Under the pieces are notes generated by a model, which saw only the letters and a list, made by a program, of their open reading frames with translations, had not been told where the DNA came from and made no database searches. A program made the position numbers and the translations under genes. A stretch of 64,000 nt of DNA from Candidatus Altimarinota bacterium (GTDB taxonomy: Bacteria; Patescibacteriota; Gracilibacteria; UBA4473), in the NCBI GenBank assembly GCA_021734395.1, contig JAIPJB010000002.1, positions 1-64,000 of the forward strand, read 5' to 3'. Positions within the stretch are counted from its first letter, which is position 1; every line of letters begins with the position of its first letter. Below are positions 25,678 to 33,832 of this stretch, piece by piece.

Positions 25678-26508
25678 TCAACTCCTCAAGTGCTCCTGTA
25701 TCAGTTCCGCCGCTCCTACAGCTGAGGCATCCGGAAAATCGCTGACGACTATTTCACATTTCAGCGGATAGTCATGGGCTTTTATTCGTTCATGAAGCTT
25801 CGCCCCTAAGTCCGCTAAAAAATCCGTATAGATATGCGTTCCGACTCCTCCACCGAGAAAAATATTTTCAGGATTGTAGGCAAAAAGAAGACTGTGCAGC
25901 CAATCTGCAAAAATATCCAGCACCGGCTCGATCTGCGAAAGAGTTATTTTTTCTCCTCGCAATGAATCGCGACCGAGAAATTTTTTGAGTGCGGGGCCGG
26001 ATAATTGATCTTCGATTTCAATACCGGAAAATTTCATATGCCCGACTTCTCCGGCAAAATTCTGACTGCCGCGCAAAAGATGCCCATCCACGATGGCTCC
26101 CGATCCCACTCCCGTCCCCAGTACAATCCCTAGGAGATTGGAAATGTTGTATTTTTTATAGTGCGCCAGAGCAAAAAGCCGCGCATCATTTTCGATTTGG
26201 ATGGGCAGGTGAAACGTCTTTTCCGCCCATTTCTGAAGTGCAAAATTTGAAAATCCGGAAATATTCGGAGCATGATGAACAATCCCCTTTTGTGCATCCA
26301 CAAACCCCGCCCAGGAGAACCCAATGCCAATCGTCTGTGATGTACGTACTTTTTCGACCGCAAAAGCAATATTTTTGAGTACTCTTTCTTGGCTTTCTGC
26401 CGCTTCAGTAGGAATCTTGTATTCTTGTTCAATCTTTCCCGAAGCACTCATGCGAACCGCAAAAATCTTGGTTCCTCCAATATCGATTCCCAAAAAATTC
26501 TGGACCAT
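25678..26508 (-). CDS. ROK family sugar kinase
   Basis: 276 residues from the ATG at 26506-26508 (MVQNFLGIDIGGTK); the longer frame adds 33 unlikely residues. ATP-binding GIDIGGTK (about 6-13), sugar-binding region HHAPNISGF and ENDARLFALAHYKK (about 110-125, with the catalytic Asp), LGTGVGSGAIVDG and GEVGHMKF. The Cys-rich zinc motif CxCGxxGCxE of most ROK kinases is missing after GHM, where FSGIEIEDQLSG occurs instead. It likely phosphorylates a hexose and is divergent from the sucrose-type cluster. Confidence 0.85.
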   Translation of the reverse strand: MVQNFLGIDIGGTKIFAVRMSASGKIEQEYKIPTEAAESQERVLKNIAFAVEKVRTSQTIGIGFSWAGFVDAQKGIVHHAPNISGFSNFALQKWAEKTFHLPIQIENDARLFALAHYKKYNISNLLGIVLGTGVGSGAIVDGHLLRGSQNFAGEVGHMKFSGIEIEDQLSGPALKKFLGRDSLRGEKITLSQIEPVLDIFADWLHSLLFAYNPENIFLGGGVGTHIYTDFLADLGAKLHERIKAHDYPLKCEIVVSDFPDASAVGAAELIQEHLRS

Positions 26509-26538
26509 GTATCTTTTATTATAACCCGCCAAACACAA

Positions 26539-26580
26539 TCTCCCAAGAGAAGTTTGGGAGGAAAGAGAAAAGAAGTATAC
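26539..26580. promoter_or_regulatory. divergent control region with palindrome
   Basis: Between the ROK kinase and the glycosyltransferase. Arms CTCCCAA and TTGGGAG with a 7-bp centre lie at about 26540-26560, followed by TATACT (about 26574-26579). The position fits an operator with a -10 box for the rightward operon, whose ATG is at 26595. Confidence 0.4.
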
Positions 26581-26594
26581 TGGCGCTGAATTAC

Positions 26595-27881
26595 ATGAAA
26601 CAACCAATAGACGATACCTCGTCCAAAGGTTCGATTCTGATGATCAGCGACCATTCAGATCCGCTGGCCAAAATCGGCGGGGGTGAAACCGGAGGACAGA
26701 ATGTGTATGTCCGTGAACTGGCTGATAAACTCGTAGAAAAAGGATATCGCGTGGATATTTTTACCCGCCTATCGGATGAATTACTCCCCAGAGAAGAATA
26801 TTCCAAAAAAGGATTTCGCGTAATCCGTATTCCCTTCGGACCCAAAGGATTTTTATCCAAACACGAAATTTTTCTCCACAAAGATGAATTTGTCCGAGCC
26901 GCAAAAGACTATATCCAAAAAAACAATCTCCACTACGATATATTACACGGACATTACTGGCTCTCGGGACTCGTAGGGCTTCAACTGAAAAAATTATTTT
27001 CAATCCCTCTCGTTCAAACCTTTCATTCGCTCGGAAAAGTAAAACACGATTATTTACAGGAAAAAACACCAGACGGAGAAGCCCGGGAAAAAGCCGAAAC
27101 ACAGATCGCCCAAAATTGCGATACCGTTATCGCCACTTGCCCAGAAGAAAAGCGAGTTTTGACACAAGAATACAAAATCAATCCAGAAAAAATTACAATT
27201 ATTCCTGTGGGAGTTAATACGGAACGATTTCAGCCGTATGGATTTTCTGTGGCTCGGGCAAAAACAAAAATCCCAATCGACAGAAATGTCATTCTTTTTG
27301 TTGGACGACTGGTGCCCCAAAAAGATGTGCCGACACTCGTTCGTGCTTTTGGCATAATGCACAAAAAGCTTCCTTCCGACGAACGAGAAAAAACATTCCT
27401 CTATATCTGCGGAGGAAGTGCTCTGCATGCGCGCAACATTCCCGAAGAAGAAAAAGAAGAACGCACAAAAATAAAAGCCGCATTGCGGGAAACAGGTTGT
27501 AAAAAGTATGTACATTTCGTGGGACGGGTGCCCAATAAAAAACTTCCCTACTATTACTCTGCGGCAAATTTTTGCGTCGTTCCTTCCGGCTATGAACCTT
27601 TTGGTATTGTGCCGTTGGAAGCCATGGCCTGTAGTACGCCGGTGATAGTATCTCAGGTAGGAGGACTCCAGTTTAGCGTGAAAGACGGGGAAACTGGACT
27701 CCACGCTCAAGCCCAAAACCACGAAGATTTTGCCCAAAAAATACAGACTCTTTTGCAGGACAAAAAACACCAGGTACAATACGGAAAGAATGGACGTCAA
27801 AGAATTCTAGATATGTTCTCATGGGACTCCATTAGTGATAAAATCATAACCACATATAGACAACACAGAGACCGCATATGA
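26595..27881 (+). CDS. GT4 glycosyltransferase, sucrose-phosphate-synthase-like
   Basis: 428 residues, a complete GT-B fold. The N-terminal part has DPLAKIGGGETGGQNVYVRE (about 22-41), typical of the SPS/MshA branch of GT4. The C-terminal half has VGRLVPQKDV (about 236-245) and the EX7E motif in PSGYEPFGIVPLEAMACSTP (about 331-350). Its neighbours are an invertase-like hydrolase and an S6PP-like phosphatase, which favours sucrose 6-phosphate or a related phosphorylated disaccharide as product. Mannosyl or glucosylglycerate-type products cannot be excluded. Confidence 0.82.
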   Translation: MKQPIDDTSSKGSILMISDHSDPLAKIGGGETGGQNVYVRELADKLVEKGYRVDIFTRLSDELLPREEYSKKGFRVIRIPFGPKGFLSKHEIFLHKDEFVRAAKDYIQKNNLHYDILHGHYWLSGLVGLQLKKLFSIPLVQTFHSLGKVKHDYLQEKTPDGEAREKAETQIAQNCDTVIATCPEEKRVLTQEYKINPEKITIIPVGVNTERFQPYGFSVARAKTKIPIDRNVILFVGRLVPQKDVPTLVRAFGIMHKKLPSDEREKTFLYICGGSALHARNIPEEEKEERTKIKAALRETGCKKYVHFVGRVPNKKLPYYYSAANFCVVPSGYEPFGIVPLEAMACSTPVIVSQVGGLQFSVKDGETGLHAQAQNHEDFAQKIQTLLQDKKHQVQYGKNGRQRILDMFSWDSISDKIITTYRQHRDRI

Positions 27882-29110
27882 AACTTTTTTCCGAAGGTTA
27901 CGAAAAAGCAATCCAGCTTCTGCAGAATATAAGTACTCCTCAAGGATTTACTGCGTCCAATACAGATCGCGATAATTATTATCGTATTTGGGGACGAGAC
28001 GGCGTTATTATCGGACTGGCAACGCTTCTCACCGGAGATAAAAAATTTCAAGAAACCTTTCGAAAAACACTTTTTACTCTGTCTGAGCATCAAGGAGAAC
28101 ACGGTGAAATCCCCAGCAATGTCGATCCCCAAGGGAATCATGTCAGTTATGGCGGAACAGCTGGGCGTGTTGATGCGACACTTTGGTTTGTTATTGGTTG
28201 CGGACAGTACTTCAAGAGAACAGAAGATATTTCTTTCCTCAAAGCCCTCTGGCCTCACATAGAAAAATGCATTTTTTTACTTGGGGCCTGGGAATTCAAT
28301 CAAAAAGGATTTCTCTATGTTCCTCCTACTGGAGATTGGTCGGATGAATACATTCAGCAGGGATACGTTCTCTATGATCAAGTTCTGTATTATCAAGCTC
28401 TTCGAGAATACAGAGATATTGCTCGTGTAATGGGGAAAAAAATCCCTCGTCAGCAATCACAAAAAATAGATCATCTCAAGGAACAAATCCGAGCAAATTT
28501 TTGGATCTGCGAAACCCCAAAAGACGATCCGGCCATTTATCATCCGGTTCTTTTTGAGAAAGGACAACAATACTGCAATCAAAAACCACATTGGTTGCCC
28601 TTTTTTACTCCTTTTGGATACGGATTTCGTTTCGATGTATTAGCGAATGTACTCGTCTCGCTCTTCGATATCGCTGACGAAAAACAGCGTACTGATGTCG
28701 ATGACTGTATCAAAAGCCGATTCGACAGAAAAACAAATAATCTTCTGCCGGCTTTCGATCCCATCATTCAGCCAGTCGATGATGAATGGAAACATCTCCA
28801 GATTTCTTTTTCTTATACCTTCAAAAATAAACCCTATGAATACCATAACGGAGGTCTCTGGCCCATGGTAACAGGATTTTATGTAGCAGACTTGGCTCGT
28901 CGAGGAAAGAAAGAAGAAGCCGAAGCGTATGCGCGAGGAATTGACCAGGCGAATAAAAAATCAACGGAAAAAGGGAAAGAATGGGGATTCGCTGAATTTC
29001 TCCACGGAAAAAATTATACCCCCATGGGAACCTCTCATCAGGGGTGGAGTGCGGGAGCAGCCGTATGGGCTCATCATGCTTTAGATAATCCGAAGAATTT
29101 ATTTCTCTAA
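27878..29110 (+). CDS. alpha/alpha-barrel glycoside hydrolase, GH100 invertase-like
   Basis: 410 residues, ATGA overlap with the glycosyltransferase. Motifs include YYRIWGRDGVIIGLAT (about 31-46), HGEIPSNVD, GGTAGRVDATLWFVIG (about 91-106), PPTGDWSDEY (about 150-159, probable acid Asp) and HNGGLWPMVTGFYV (about 323-336). These fit the (alpha/alpha)6 barrel of neutral/alkaline invertases (GH100) or glycogen-debranching-like enzymes. In this operon sucrose hydrolysis is the simplest reading. Confidence 0.75.
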   Translation: MKLFSEGYEKAIQLLQNISTPQGFTASNTDRDNYYRIWGRDGVIIGLATLLTGDKKFQETFRKTLFTLSEHQGEHGEIPSNVDPQGNHVSYGGTAGRVDATLWFVIGCGQYFKRTEDISFLKALWPHIEKCIFLLGAWEFNQKGFLYVPPTGDWSDEYIQQGYVLYDQVLYYQALREYRDIARVMGKKIPRQQSQKIDHLKEQIRANFWICETPKDDPAIYHPVLFEKGQQYCNQKPHWLPFFTPFGYGFRFDVLANVLVSLFDIADEKQRTDVDDCIKSRFDRKTNNLLPAFDPIIQPVDDEWKHLQISFSYTFKNKPYEYHNGGLWPMVTGFYVADLARRGKKEEAEAYARGIDQANKKSTEKGKEWGFAEFLHGKNYTPMGTSHQGWSAGAAVWAHHALDNPKNLFL

Positions 29111-29114
29111 ATTT

Positions 29115-29942
29115 ATGACCCAAAAGCTCCTCTTGGCATGTGATATGGATCGAACAGTCCTTCCAAATGGTCAACAGCCCATTTCACCTCAGGCTCTGGC
29201 TCGATTTCGCGCTTTTACTGAACGCCCGGAAGTGACATTGGCGTATCTCACGGGACGCGATCTGGGGTTGATTCGCAAAGGAATCCAAGAATACAAAATT
29301 CCTCTCCCCGATCTGGCAGTCGGTGACGTAGGGACAACTGTATACATCCGAAAAGATGATCATTTCGAAGAAGATACCAATTGGGCTTGCATTATCGGCA
29401 AAGACTGGAACGGATATACGAATGAGAGTATTGGTGAGCTTTTGCAGTCAATCCCTGAGCTTACCCCACAAGAACCAGAAAAACAAAATACTTTCAAGCG
29501 AAGCTATTACACTGATGAGAATATTGAAAAGCAAAAACTCATTCGCCAAGTGCGAGAAATCCTCGAAGCAAAAAATATCAAAGCCGCTATTATCTTCAGT
29601 ATTGACGAGCAAATGCACAAAGGACTTCTCGATATCCTACCTCTTTCCGCGACCAAAGAAGACGCTCTGAAATATCTCTGCCATAATTTTGGCTTTGGAG
29701 AAAATGAGACGGTCTATGCCGGTGATAGCGGAAATGATATCCAACCTCTCACGAGTGGCTATCGGGCAATTTTGGTAGCGAATGCTCGAGACGAAGTACG
29801 CAGAGAAATTTTAGAAATCGGAAAGAAGAAAGAAATTCTCGAAAAAATTTATTGTGCACAAGGAAACTGGGAAAACATGAATGGAAATTATACTGCTGGT
29901 ATTTTGGAAGGCCTGGCTCACTTTGGACATAAAACAGAGTAA
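29115..29942 (+). CDS. HAD phosphatase, sucrose-6-phosphate phosphatase-like
   Basis: 275 residues. HAD motif I is ACDMDRTVLPNG (about 8-19), motif II YLTGRD (about 44-49), the conserved Lys is in LPLSATKEDALKYL (about 173-186) and motif IV GDSGNDIQPL (about 204-213). The cap resembles the S6PP type. It should remove phosphate from the product of the GT4 enzyme two genes upstream. It follows the GH100-like gene after 4 nt. Confidence 0.82.
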   Translation: MTQKLLLACDMDRTVLPNGQQPISPQALARFRAFTERPEVTLAYLTGRDLGLIRKGIQEYKIPLPDLAVGDVGTTVYIRKDDHFEEDTNWACIIGKDWNGYTNESIGELLQSIPELTPQEPEKQNTFKRSYYTDENIEKQKLIRQVREILEAKNIKAAIIFSIDEQMHKGLLDILPLSATKEDALKYLCHNFGFGENETVYAGDSGNDIQPLTSGYRAILVANARDEVRREILEIGKKKEILEKIYCAQGNWENMNGNYTAGILEGLAHFGHKTE

Positions 29943-29948
29943 AAAATT

Positions 29949-29977
29949 TTGACAAAAAAAGAAGAGTCCCCACAATA
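29949..29977 (+). promoter_or_regulatory. promoter of the Ile/Leu-rich leader peptide
   Basis: TTGACA (29949-29954), 17 bp, then ACAATA (29972-29977). Transcription would begin about 29984, five bases before the ATG at 29989. Confidence 0.55.
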
Positions 29978-29988
29978 ACAAACAAGAA

Positions 29989-30105
29989 ATGCACGCACAG
30001 GAAAATGTTGCCGTTTTGAAAAACTTCAGCCCTGCTGAAAGTGCATTCTTTGTCATTCTTGCTCTCATTCTCATTCTCTCCGGTCGAGCGGGAATGTTGG
30101 CATAA
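29989..30105 (+). CDS. 38-residue leader peptide rich in Ile and Leu (candidate)
   Basis: Short frame from ATG 29989 to TAA 30103-30105, without a Shine-Dalgarno sequence. Residues 23-33 are FVILALILILS, with four Leu and four Ile codons clustered at 30053-30080, as in ilv/leu leader peptides. Immediately after, the mRNA can form alternative hairpins (next entry). It could instead be an independent small membrane protein, since the same residues make a short hydrophobic helix. Confidence 0.55.
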   Translation: MHAQENVAVLKNFSPAESAFFVILALILILSGRAGMLA

Positions 30106-30159
30106 GATAAAAATTATCGCCACATCATTACCCCGCTCTGGATTCGAGCGGAGGTTTTT
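30086..30159 (+). promoter_or_regulatory. candidate attenuator: antiterminator versus terminator
   Basis: Segment 2 (GAGCGGG, 30086-30092, inside the end of the peptide ORF) can pair with segment 3 (CCCGCTC, 30132-30138), extended by AATG/CATT and GGC/GCC. Segment 3 can instead pair with segment 4 (GAGCGG, 30146-30151), giving a hairpin followed by TTTTT (30155-30159). The two structures exclude each other. The next gene is the zinc-ribbon protein at 30333. Confidence 0.6.
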
Positions 30160-30332
30160 CTTTGTTCTTTTACAGATCGATGATCAGATTCCGAGCCTTC
30201 TGTGCTCTTGTAATCTCGGGAAATTCTGAATGTTTTCAGCAATTGTCGGGGCAAGAACACACAAATTTTCGGAGTCTGAAGAAAAAATTTAACGACTTAT
30301 CAATCCAATCATAAACAAAAAAGGAGGCCGCT
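30160..30332. other. leader region before the zinc-ribbon gene
   Basis: No clear structure or second promoter is visible. A 44-codon frame (30180-30314) without ribosome-binding site is not supported. AAAAAAGGAGG directly before 30333 is a strong Shine-Dalgarno. Confidence 0.35.
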
Positions 30333-30536
30333 ATGGCTGAGAAAAATGAAAGAAAAAGAGTTGTCGTTTCTTTTCCTTGGGACACACATCCTTTAGGAGA
30401 AAGCACAACAAAATGTCCCTGCTGTGGAGAAGAAAATGCAGTTCATGGCATGGAAGAATCACACACCTGCTCAAATTCAGAATGCAACAAAGAATTTGAT
30501 GTAGAACCAGAATTAAAGCACTTTCCACTCGTTTAA
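30333..30536 (+). CDS. small zinc-ribbon protein
   Basis: 67 residues, preceded by AAAGGAGG. Four Cys arranged CPCC (28-31) and C-x4-C (46-51) form a treble-clef or zinc-ribbon pattern (CSNSECNKEF). Such small proteins often accompany nucleic acid or protein binding; no specific family is recognised. If the upstream attenuator works, this gene is controlled by branched-chain amino acid supply. The hairpin at 30580-30615 ends the transcript. Confidence 0.75.
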   Translation: MAEKNERKRVVVSFPWDTHPLGESTTKCPCCGEENAVHGMEESHTCSNSECNKEFDVEPELKHFPLV

Positions 30537-30579
30537 GAAATTCTTCAGATCCTCCAGTCCCACGACCCGGGACAATTCT

Positions 30580-30615
30580 GCGGCATACCAGTGATCCTGG
30601 ATGCCGCATTTTTTT
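30580..30615 (+). terminator. terminator of the zinc-ribbon gene
   Basis: Arms GCGGCAT (30580-30586) and ATGCCGC (30601-30607), then seven T. The T-run touches the stop codon of the convergent RND gene. Confidence 0.85.
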
Positions 30616-33600
30616 ATCGACGAGAAAAAACTGGGCGCAAATGTCGCCCCAACCACTGGCGACTCCGACGAATCATCAATAAAAAACAAGGAATCAATAC
30701 CAGTGTGAGAACCGTCGAAAGCATCATTCCGTACACAATCGCGAATCCCAGTCCTCCCCACACTTCATCCGAAAGTGACAGCGGAAGCATCCCGACGACC
30801 GTCGTTACTGAAGTCAGGAAAATTGGCTGCAGACGTTCCTTTCCTGCGTCAATATAGGCTTCTACCGCATGCAAGCCATCAGCAAGTCGATGATTAATTT
30901 GGTCAATGAGGACAATCGCGTCATTCACAATAATACCCGCCAAAGAAACAATTCCGATCATCGTCGGAAAACTAATCGGTAATCCCATAATCCCAAAACC
31001 AATAAAAACTCCTGTCAGAGATAAAGGAACAATCAATAAGATAGAAAGTGGCTGAGAAAAAGAATTAAACTGCCAGACCAAAACAAGAAAAATCAAAAGT
31101 GCCGCCGCGAGCATGGCCTGAGACATTTCCTGAATGAGACGATTCCCCTCTTCGTTTTCTCCCCCAATCTCGATAATTTCACCGGTATGTTTTCCGAGTT
31201 CCTCGATCGCTTTTTTTATTTGAGGAGCAAATTGAGAAGCCGTCATTCCTTGTTGCAAATCAGATCGAACATACAGGATGCGCATTCCATTCCGATGTTC
31301 GATGCGAGACAATTCTGAAGAAAGATGGGCTTCTGCTACTTGGCTCAGCGTAATAAATTCTCCCGATGGTATCTTGATCGGAATCCGTTCCAAAGCATCC
31401 AAAGACTGCGGATCATCCCACCTTCGAGTTCCATCCCAGTCCACGCGTAAGTCCACATCGATTTCTTCGTCTCCTTCGGTCAATTTGATAACCGTCGTCC
31501 CATTGACCGAAGCTCGAAGTGCTTCCATGATTCGAACAGGCGTGAGGCCAAACTGCGCCAAAATATCACGATCAAATCGCCAAGTTACTTGCGTCACCGG
31601 ATCAGATCGAGAATCGCGAACATTCTCTGTTCCTTCAAACACTTCTATTTTTTCCTTGAGAGCATCGGCCATATTTTCTAAATGCTCCAGATCTTGTCCC
31701 ATCAGTCGCACTTCGATAGGAGCCCCAGTGGGAGGACCTCCTTCCTCTTCAACAAAACGAAATTCTACATGAGACGGGATCACAGAACGTAATTCTTTCT
31801 GAATAATTGGTACGATTTCAAAAGATCGCATTTCGCGTTCTTCTTTGTCGGTCAGATTAATGGTAATGCCCAATACATTTTCTTCTGGCATGTTGCCCGG
31901 TCCATCAAAATTTGATACAGCATCTGAAGCCCGACCAACTGTGAAGACAAAATTTTTCAGAAAAACATCTCCGTTTTCTTGTGGCGCAAAATACTGCCGG
32001 AGAACTTCCTCAATAGGATCGACGAGCTTTCGAGTTTCTTCTAGCTTTGTTCCTACGGGTAGTTCTGCTTTCGCCGCAAAAAAAGTCTGATCCGAAGATG
32101 GAAAAACTTCGATCGGTACTCGACCCGTAACGACCAACCCCACAGAGGCAAGAAAAAATCCTAGCGCGATCGCTAAGGTGAGGGCTAACTTTCCTTTGGA
32201 AGCCAGAATTGCTTTCATTTTTTCCCCATACCAACGCTGCGCTTTTTTGAGCGTTCGGGATTCACGGTGAACTTTGGGAGGAAGAATCTGAAAAAATTTC
32301 ATCCCCAAAGCCGGAAGCAAAAACAAAGCCACAAAGAGAGCTCCCGTCAAACCCGCCATGACCGTAATTGGAATAACCGAAACATACTGCCCACTCACCC
32401 CTGAAATAAAAAGGAGCATCGGCAGAAAAGCAAAAAGTGTTGTCAGGGTTCCCGTAATAATCGGCCAGCGAAACGTATGCAGTGTATAAACAGCCGCCTC
32501 GTACGGCGTCATTTTATTTTCATGAATACCATACGACATCCCTTCTACGATAATAATAGCATTGTCCACCAAAAGTCCGACTGATAAGACAAGTGCAAAA
32601 AGTGACACTCCATTGAAGGTCTGCCCCATAAAAAAGAGAGTTGTAATCGCAATAAGAAGGGACAAAGGAATAGCGAGTGCAGCCAATAAAGACTCTCTCC
32701 ATCCAAGCGCAATCAACATGACAATAGCAATCAAAATGAGTGTCTGTTGTCCACTATTGGTAAGCGTGTTAAGACTTTCACGAATATCATCACCGCGGTT
32801 GTAAGTGACATCGACATTCAGATCGAAAGGAATATTTCCATTTTGCTTGAGACTTTCTACTCGTCCCAAAACTTCTCCTACCATCTGGATGACATTTCCC
32901 TTCGAACCAGATTTGATCACATCGATGAGTATTGCTGGTTCGGTTTGTTTTTCTGTCGCGAAGTAGGTTTCGACTTCAAATTTATCAAACTCCCGTCGAA
33001 CAACCGCAAAATCTCCCAATCGAATATTGCTACTTTTCACTTTCTTTATCGGAATCGCCATAAACTCTGAAGCTTCCTCAAGCTCTGACCGGACGGTTAC
33101 TTCGATTTTTTGTCCGGCGACTGAAATCTGCCCCAAAGGCATATCCCGATGATGCTGTCGAATAGTATCGATCACTTCACTCAAACCAATACCTTTGGCC
33201 TGCATTTTGATCGGATCAATCAGAATATGAACTTCGTCTTTCGGAGCTCCCTTGACCGACACATCTTTTACCTTGGGAACACTTTCAAATTCATCTTCCA
33301 AAACTTCGGCAAAACTCTTCAATTCTGACCAAGAAAAATCTCCTGAAAGAGTCAAGGAGACAATCGGAATATCTGTAACACTAATTTCTGTCATCTCCGG
33401 CTCATCGACTATCGTATCGGGAAGGTCTTTTTCGGCTTTATCGAGTTCTTCTCGGAGTTTCTGCATATTTTCCGATTTATCCGTGTCGATATCAAATTCC
33501 ACACTGACAACCGAAATGCCCGACATCGAAAAAGAAGTATATTCATCTACATTGTCGAGATTTTTGATCTCTTTTTCGATTTTATTGGTGACGAGCTTTT

Positions 33601-33832
33601 CGACGTCTCCCGGACTCGCACCAGGCCAGACCGTCACAATAGTAGCAGCCGGAATATCAATGGTTGGAGTAATCTCACGCGGAATATTGAGAAAAGCATT
33701 GGCTCCGTATACCAATATAAAAATCGTGAACAGAATCGTGACTTTAAATTTATTCAAGAACAACATCCATCCTGATCCCAGATGAGGAACCGAAGGTTTT
33801 TCTGTCTCTGGGCTGGATGAATGATTATTCAT
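30614..33832 (-). CDS. RND superfamily efflux transporter (AcrB/MexB-like)
   Basis: 1072 residues, with the duplicated RND layout: one N-terminal helix, a large periplasmic-type loop (about 45-330), six helices, a second loop (about 570-870) and six helices. Conserved elements include PTIDIPAATIVTVWPGASP (about 36-54), the helix-4 Asp in LVDNAIIIVEGM (about 415-426) and the GPPTGAPIEV segment in the second loop. It likely exports drugs, lipids or peptides by proton antiport. It overlaps the adaptor gene by 8 nt. No TolC-like outer membrane gene is near. Confidence 0.93.
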   Translation of the reverse strand: MNNHSSSPETEKPSVPHLGSGWMLFLNKFKVTILFTIFILVYGANAFLNIPREITPTIDIPAATIVTVWPGASPGDVEKLVTNKIEKEIKNLDNVDEYTSFSMSGISVVSVEFDIDTDKSENMQKLREELDKAEKDLPDTIVDEPEMTEISVTDIPIVSLTLSGDFSWSELKSFAEVLEDEFESVPKVKDVSVKGAPKDEVHILIDPIKMQAKGIGLSEVIDTIRQHHRDMPLGQISVAGQKIEVTVRSELEEASEFMAIPIKKVKSSNIRLGDFAVVRREFDKFEVETYFATEKQTEPAILIDVIKSGSKGNVIQMVGEVLGRVESLKQNGNIPFDLNVDVTYNRGDDIRESLNTLTNSGQQTLILIAIVMLIALGWRESLLAALAIPLSLLIAITTLFFMGQTFNGVSLFALVLSVGLLVDNAIIIVEGMSYGIHENKMTPYEAAVYTLHTFRWPIITGTLTTLFAFLPMLLFISGVSGQYVSVIPITVMAGLTGALFVALFLLPALGMKFFQILPPKVHRESRTLKKAQRWYGEKMKAILASKGKLALTLAIALGFFLASVGLVVTGRVPIEVFPSSDQTFFAAKAELPVGTKLEETRKLVDPIEEVLRQYFAPQENGDVFLKNFVFTVGRASDAVSNFDGPGNMPEENVLGITINLTDKEEREMRSFEIVPIIQKELRSVIPSHVEFRFVEEEGGPPTGAPIEVRLMGQDLEHLENMADALKEKIEVFEGTENVRDSRSDPVTQVTWRFDRDILAQFGLTPVRIMEALRASVNGTTVIKLTEGDEEIDVDLRVDWDGTRRWDDPQSLDALERIPIKIPSGEFITLSQVAEAHLSSELSRIEHRNGMRILYVRSDLQQGMTASQFAPQIKKAIEELGKHTGEIIEIGGENEEGNRLIQEMSQAMLAAALLIFLVLVWQFNSFSQPLSILLIVPLSLTGVFIGFGIMGLPISFPTMIGIVSLAGIIVNDAIVLIDQINHRLADGLHAVEAYIDAGKERLQPIFLTSVTTVVGMLPLSLSDEVWGGLGFAIVYGMMLSTVLTLVLIPCFLLMIRRSRQWLGRHLRPVFSRR

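Noticed and set aside
30180-30314. 44-codon ORF before the zinc-ribbon gene
   Set aside because: No ribosome-binding site, no promoter at its start, no recognisable composition; it overlaps only untranslated leader sequence.
31278-33785. Long + strand ORFs within the RND gene
   Set aside because: Shadow frames of a well-conserved 1072-residue protein; Ser/Arg-rich translations without domains.
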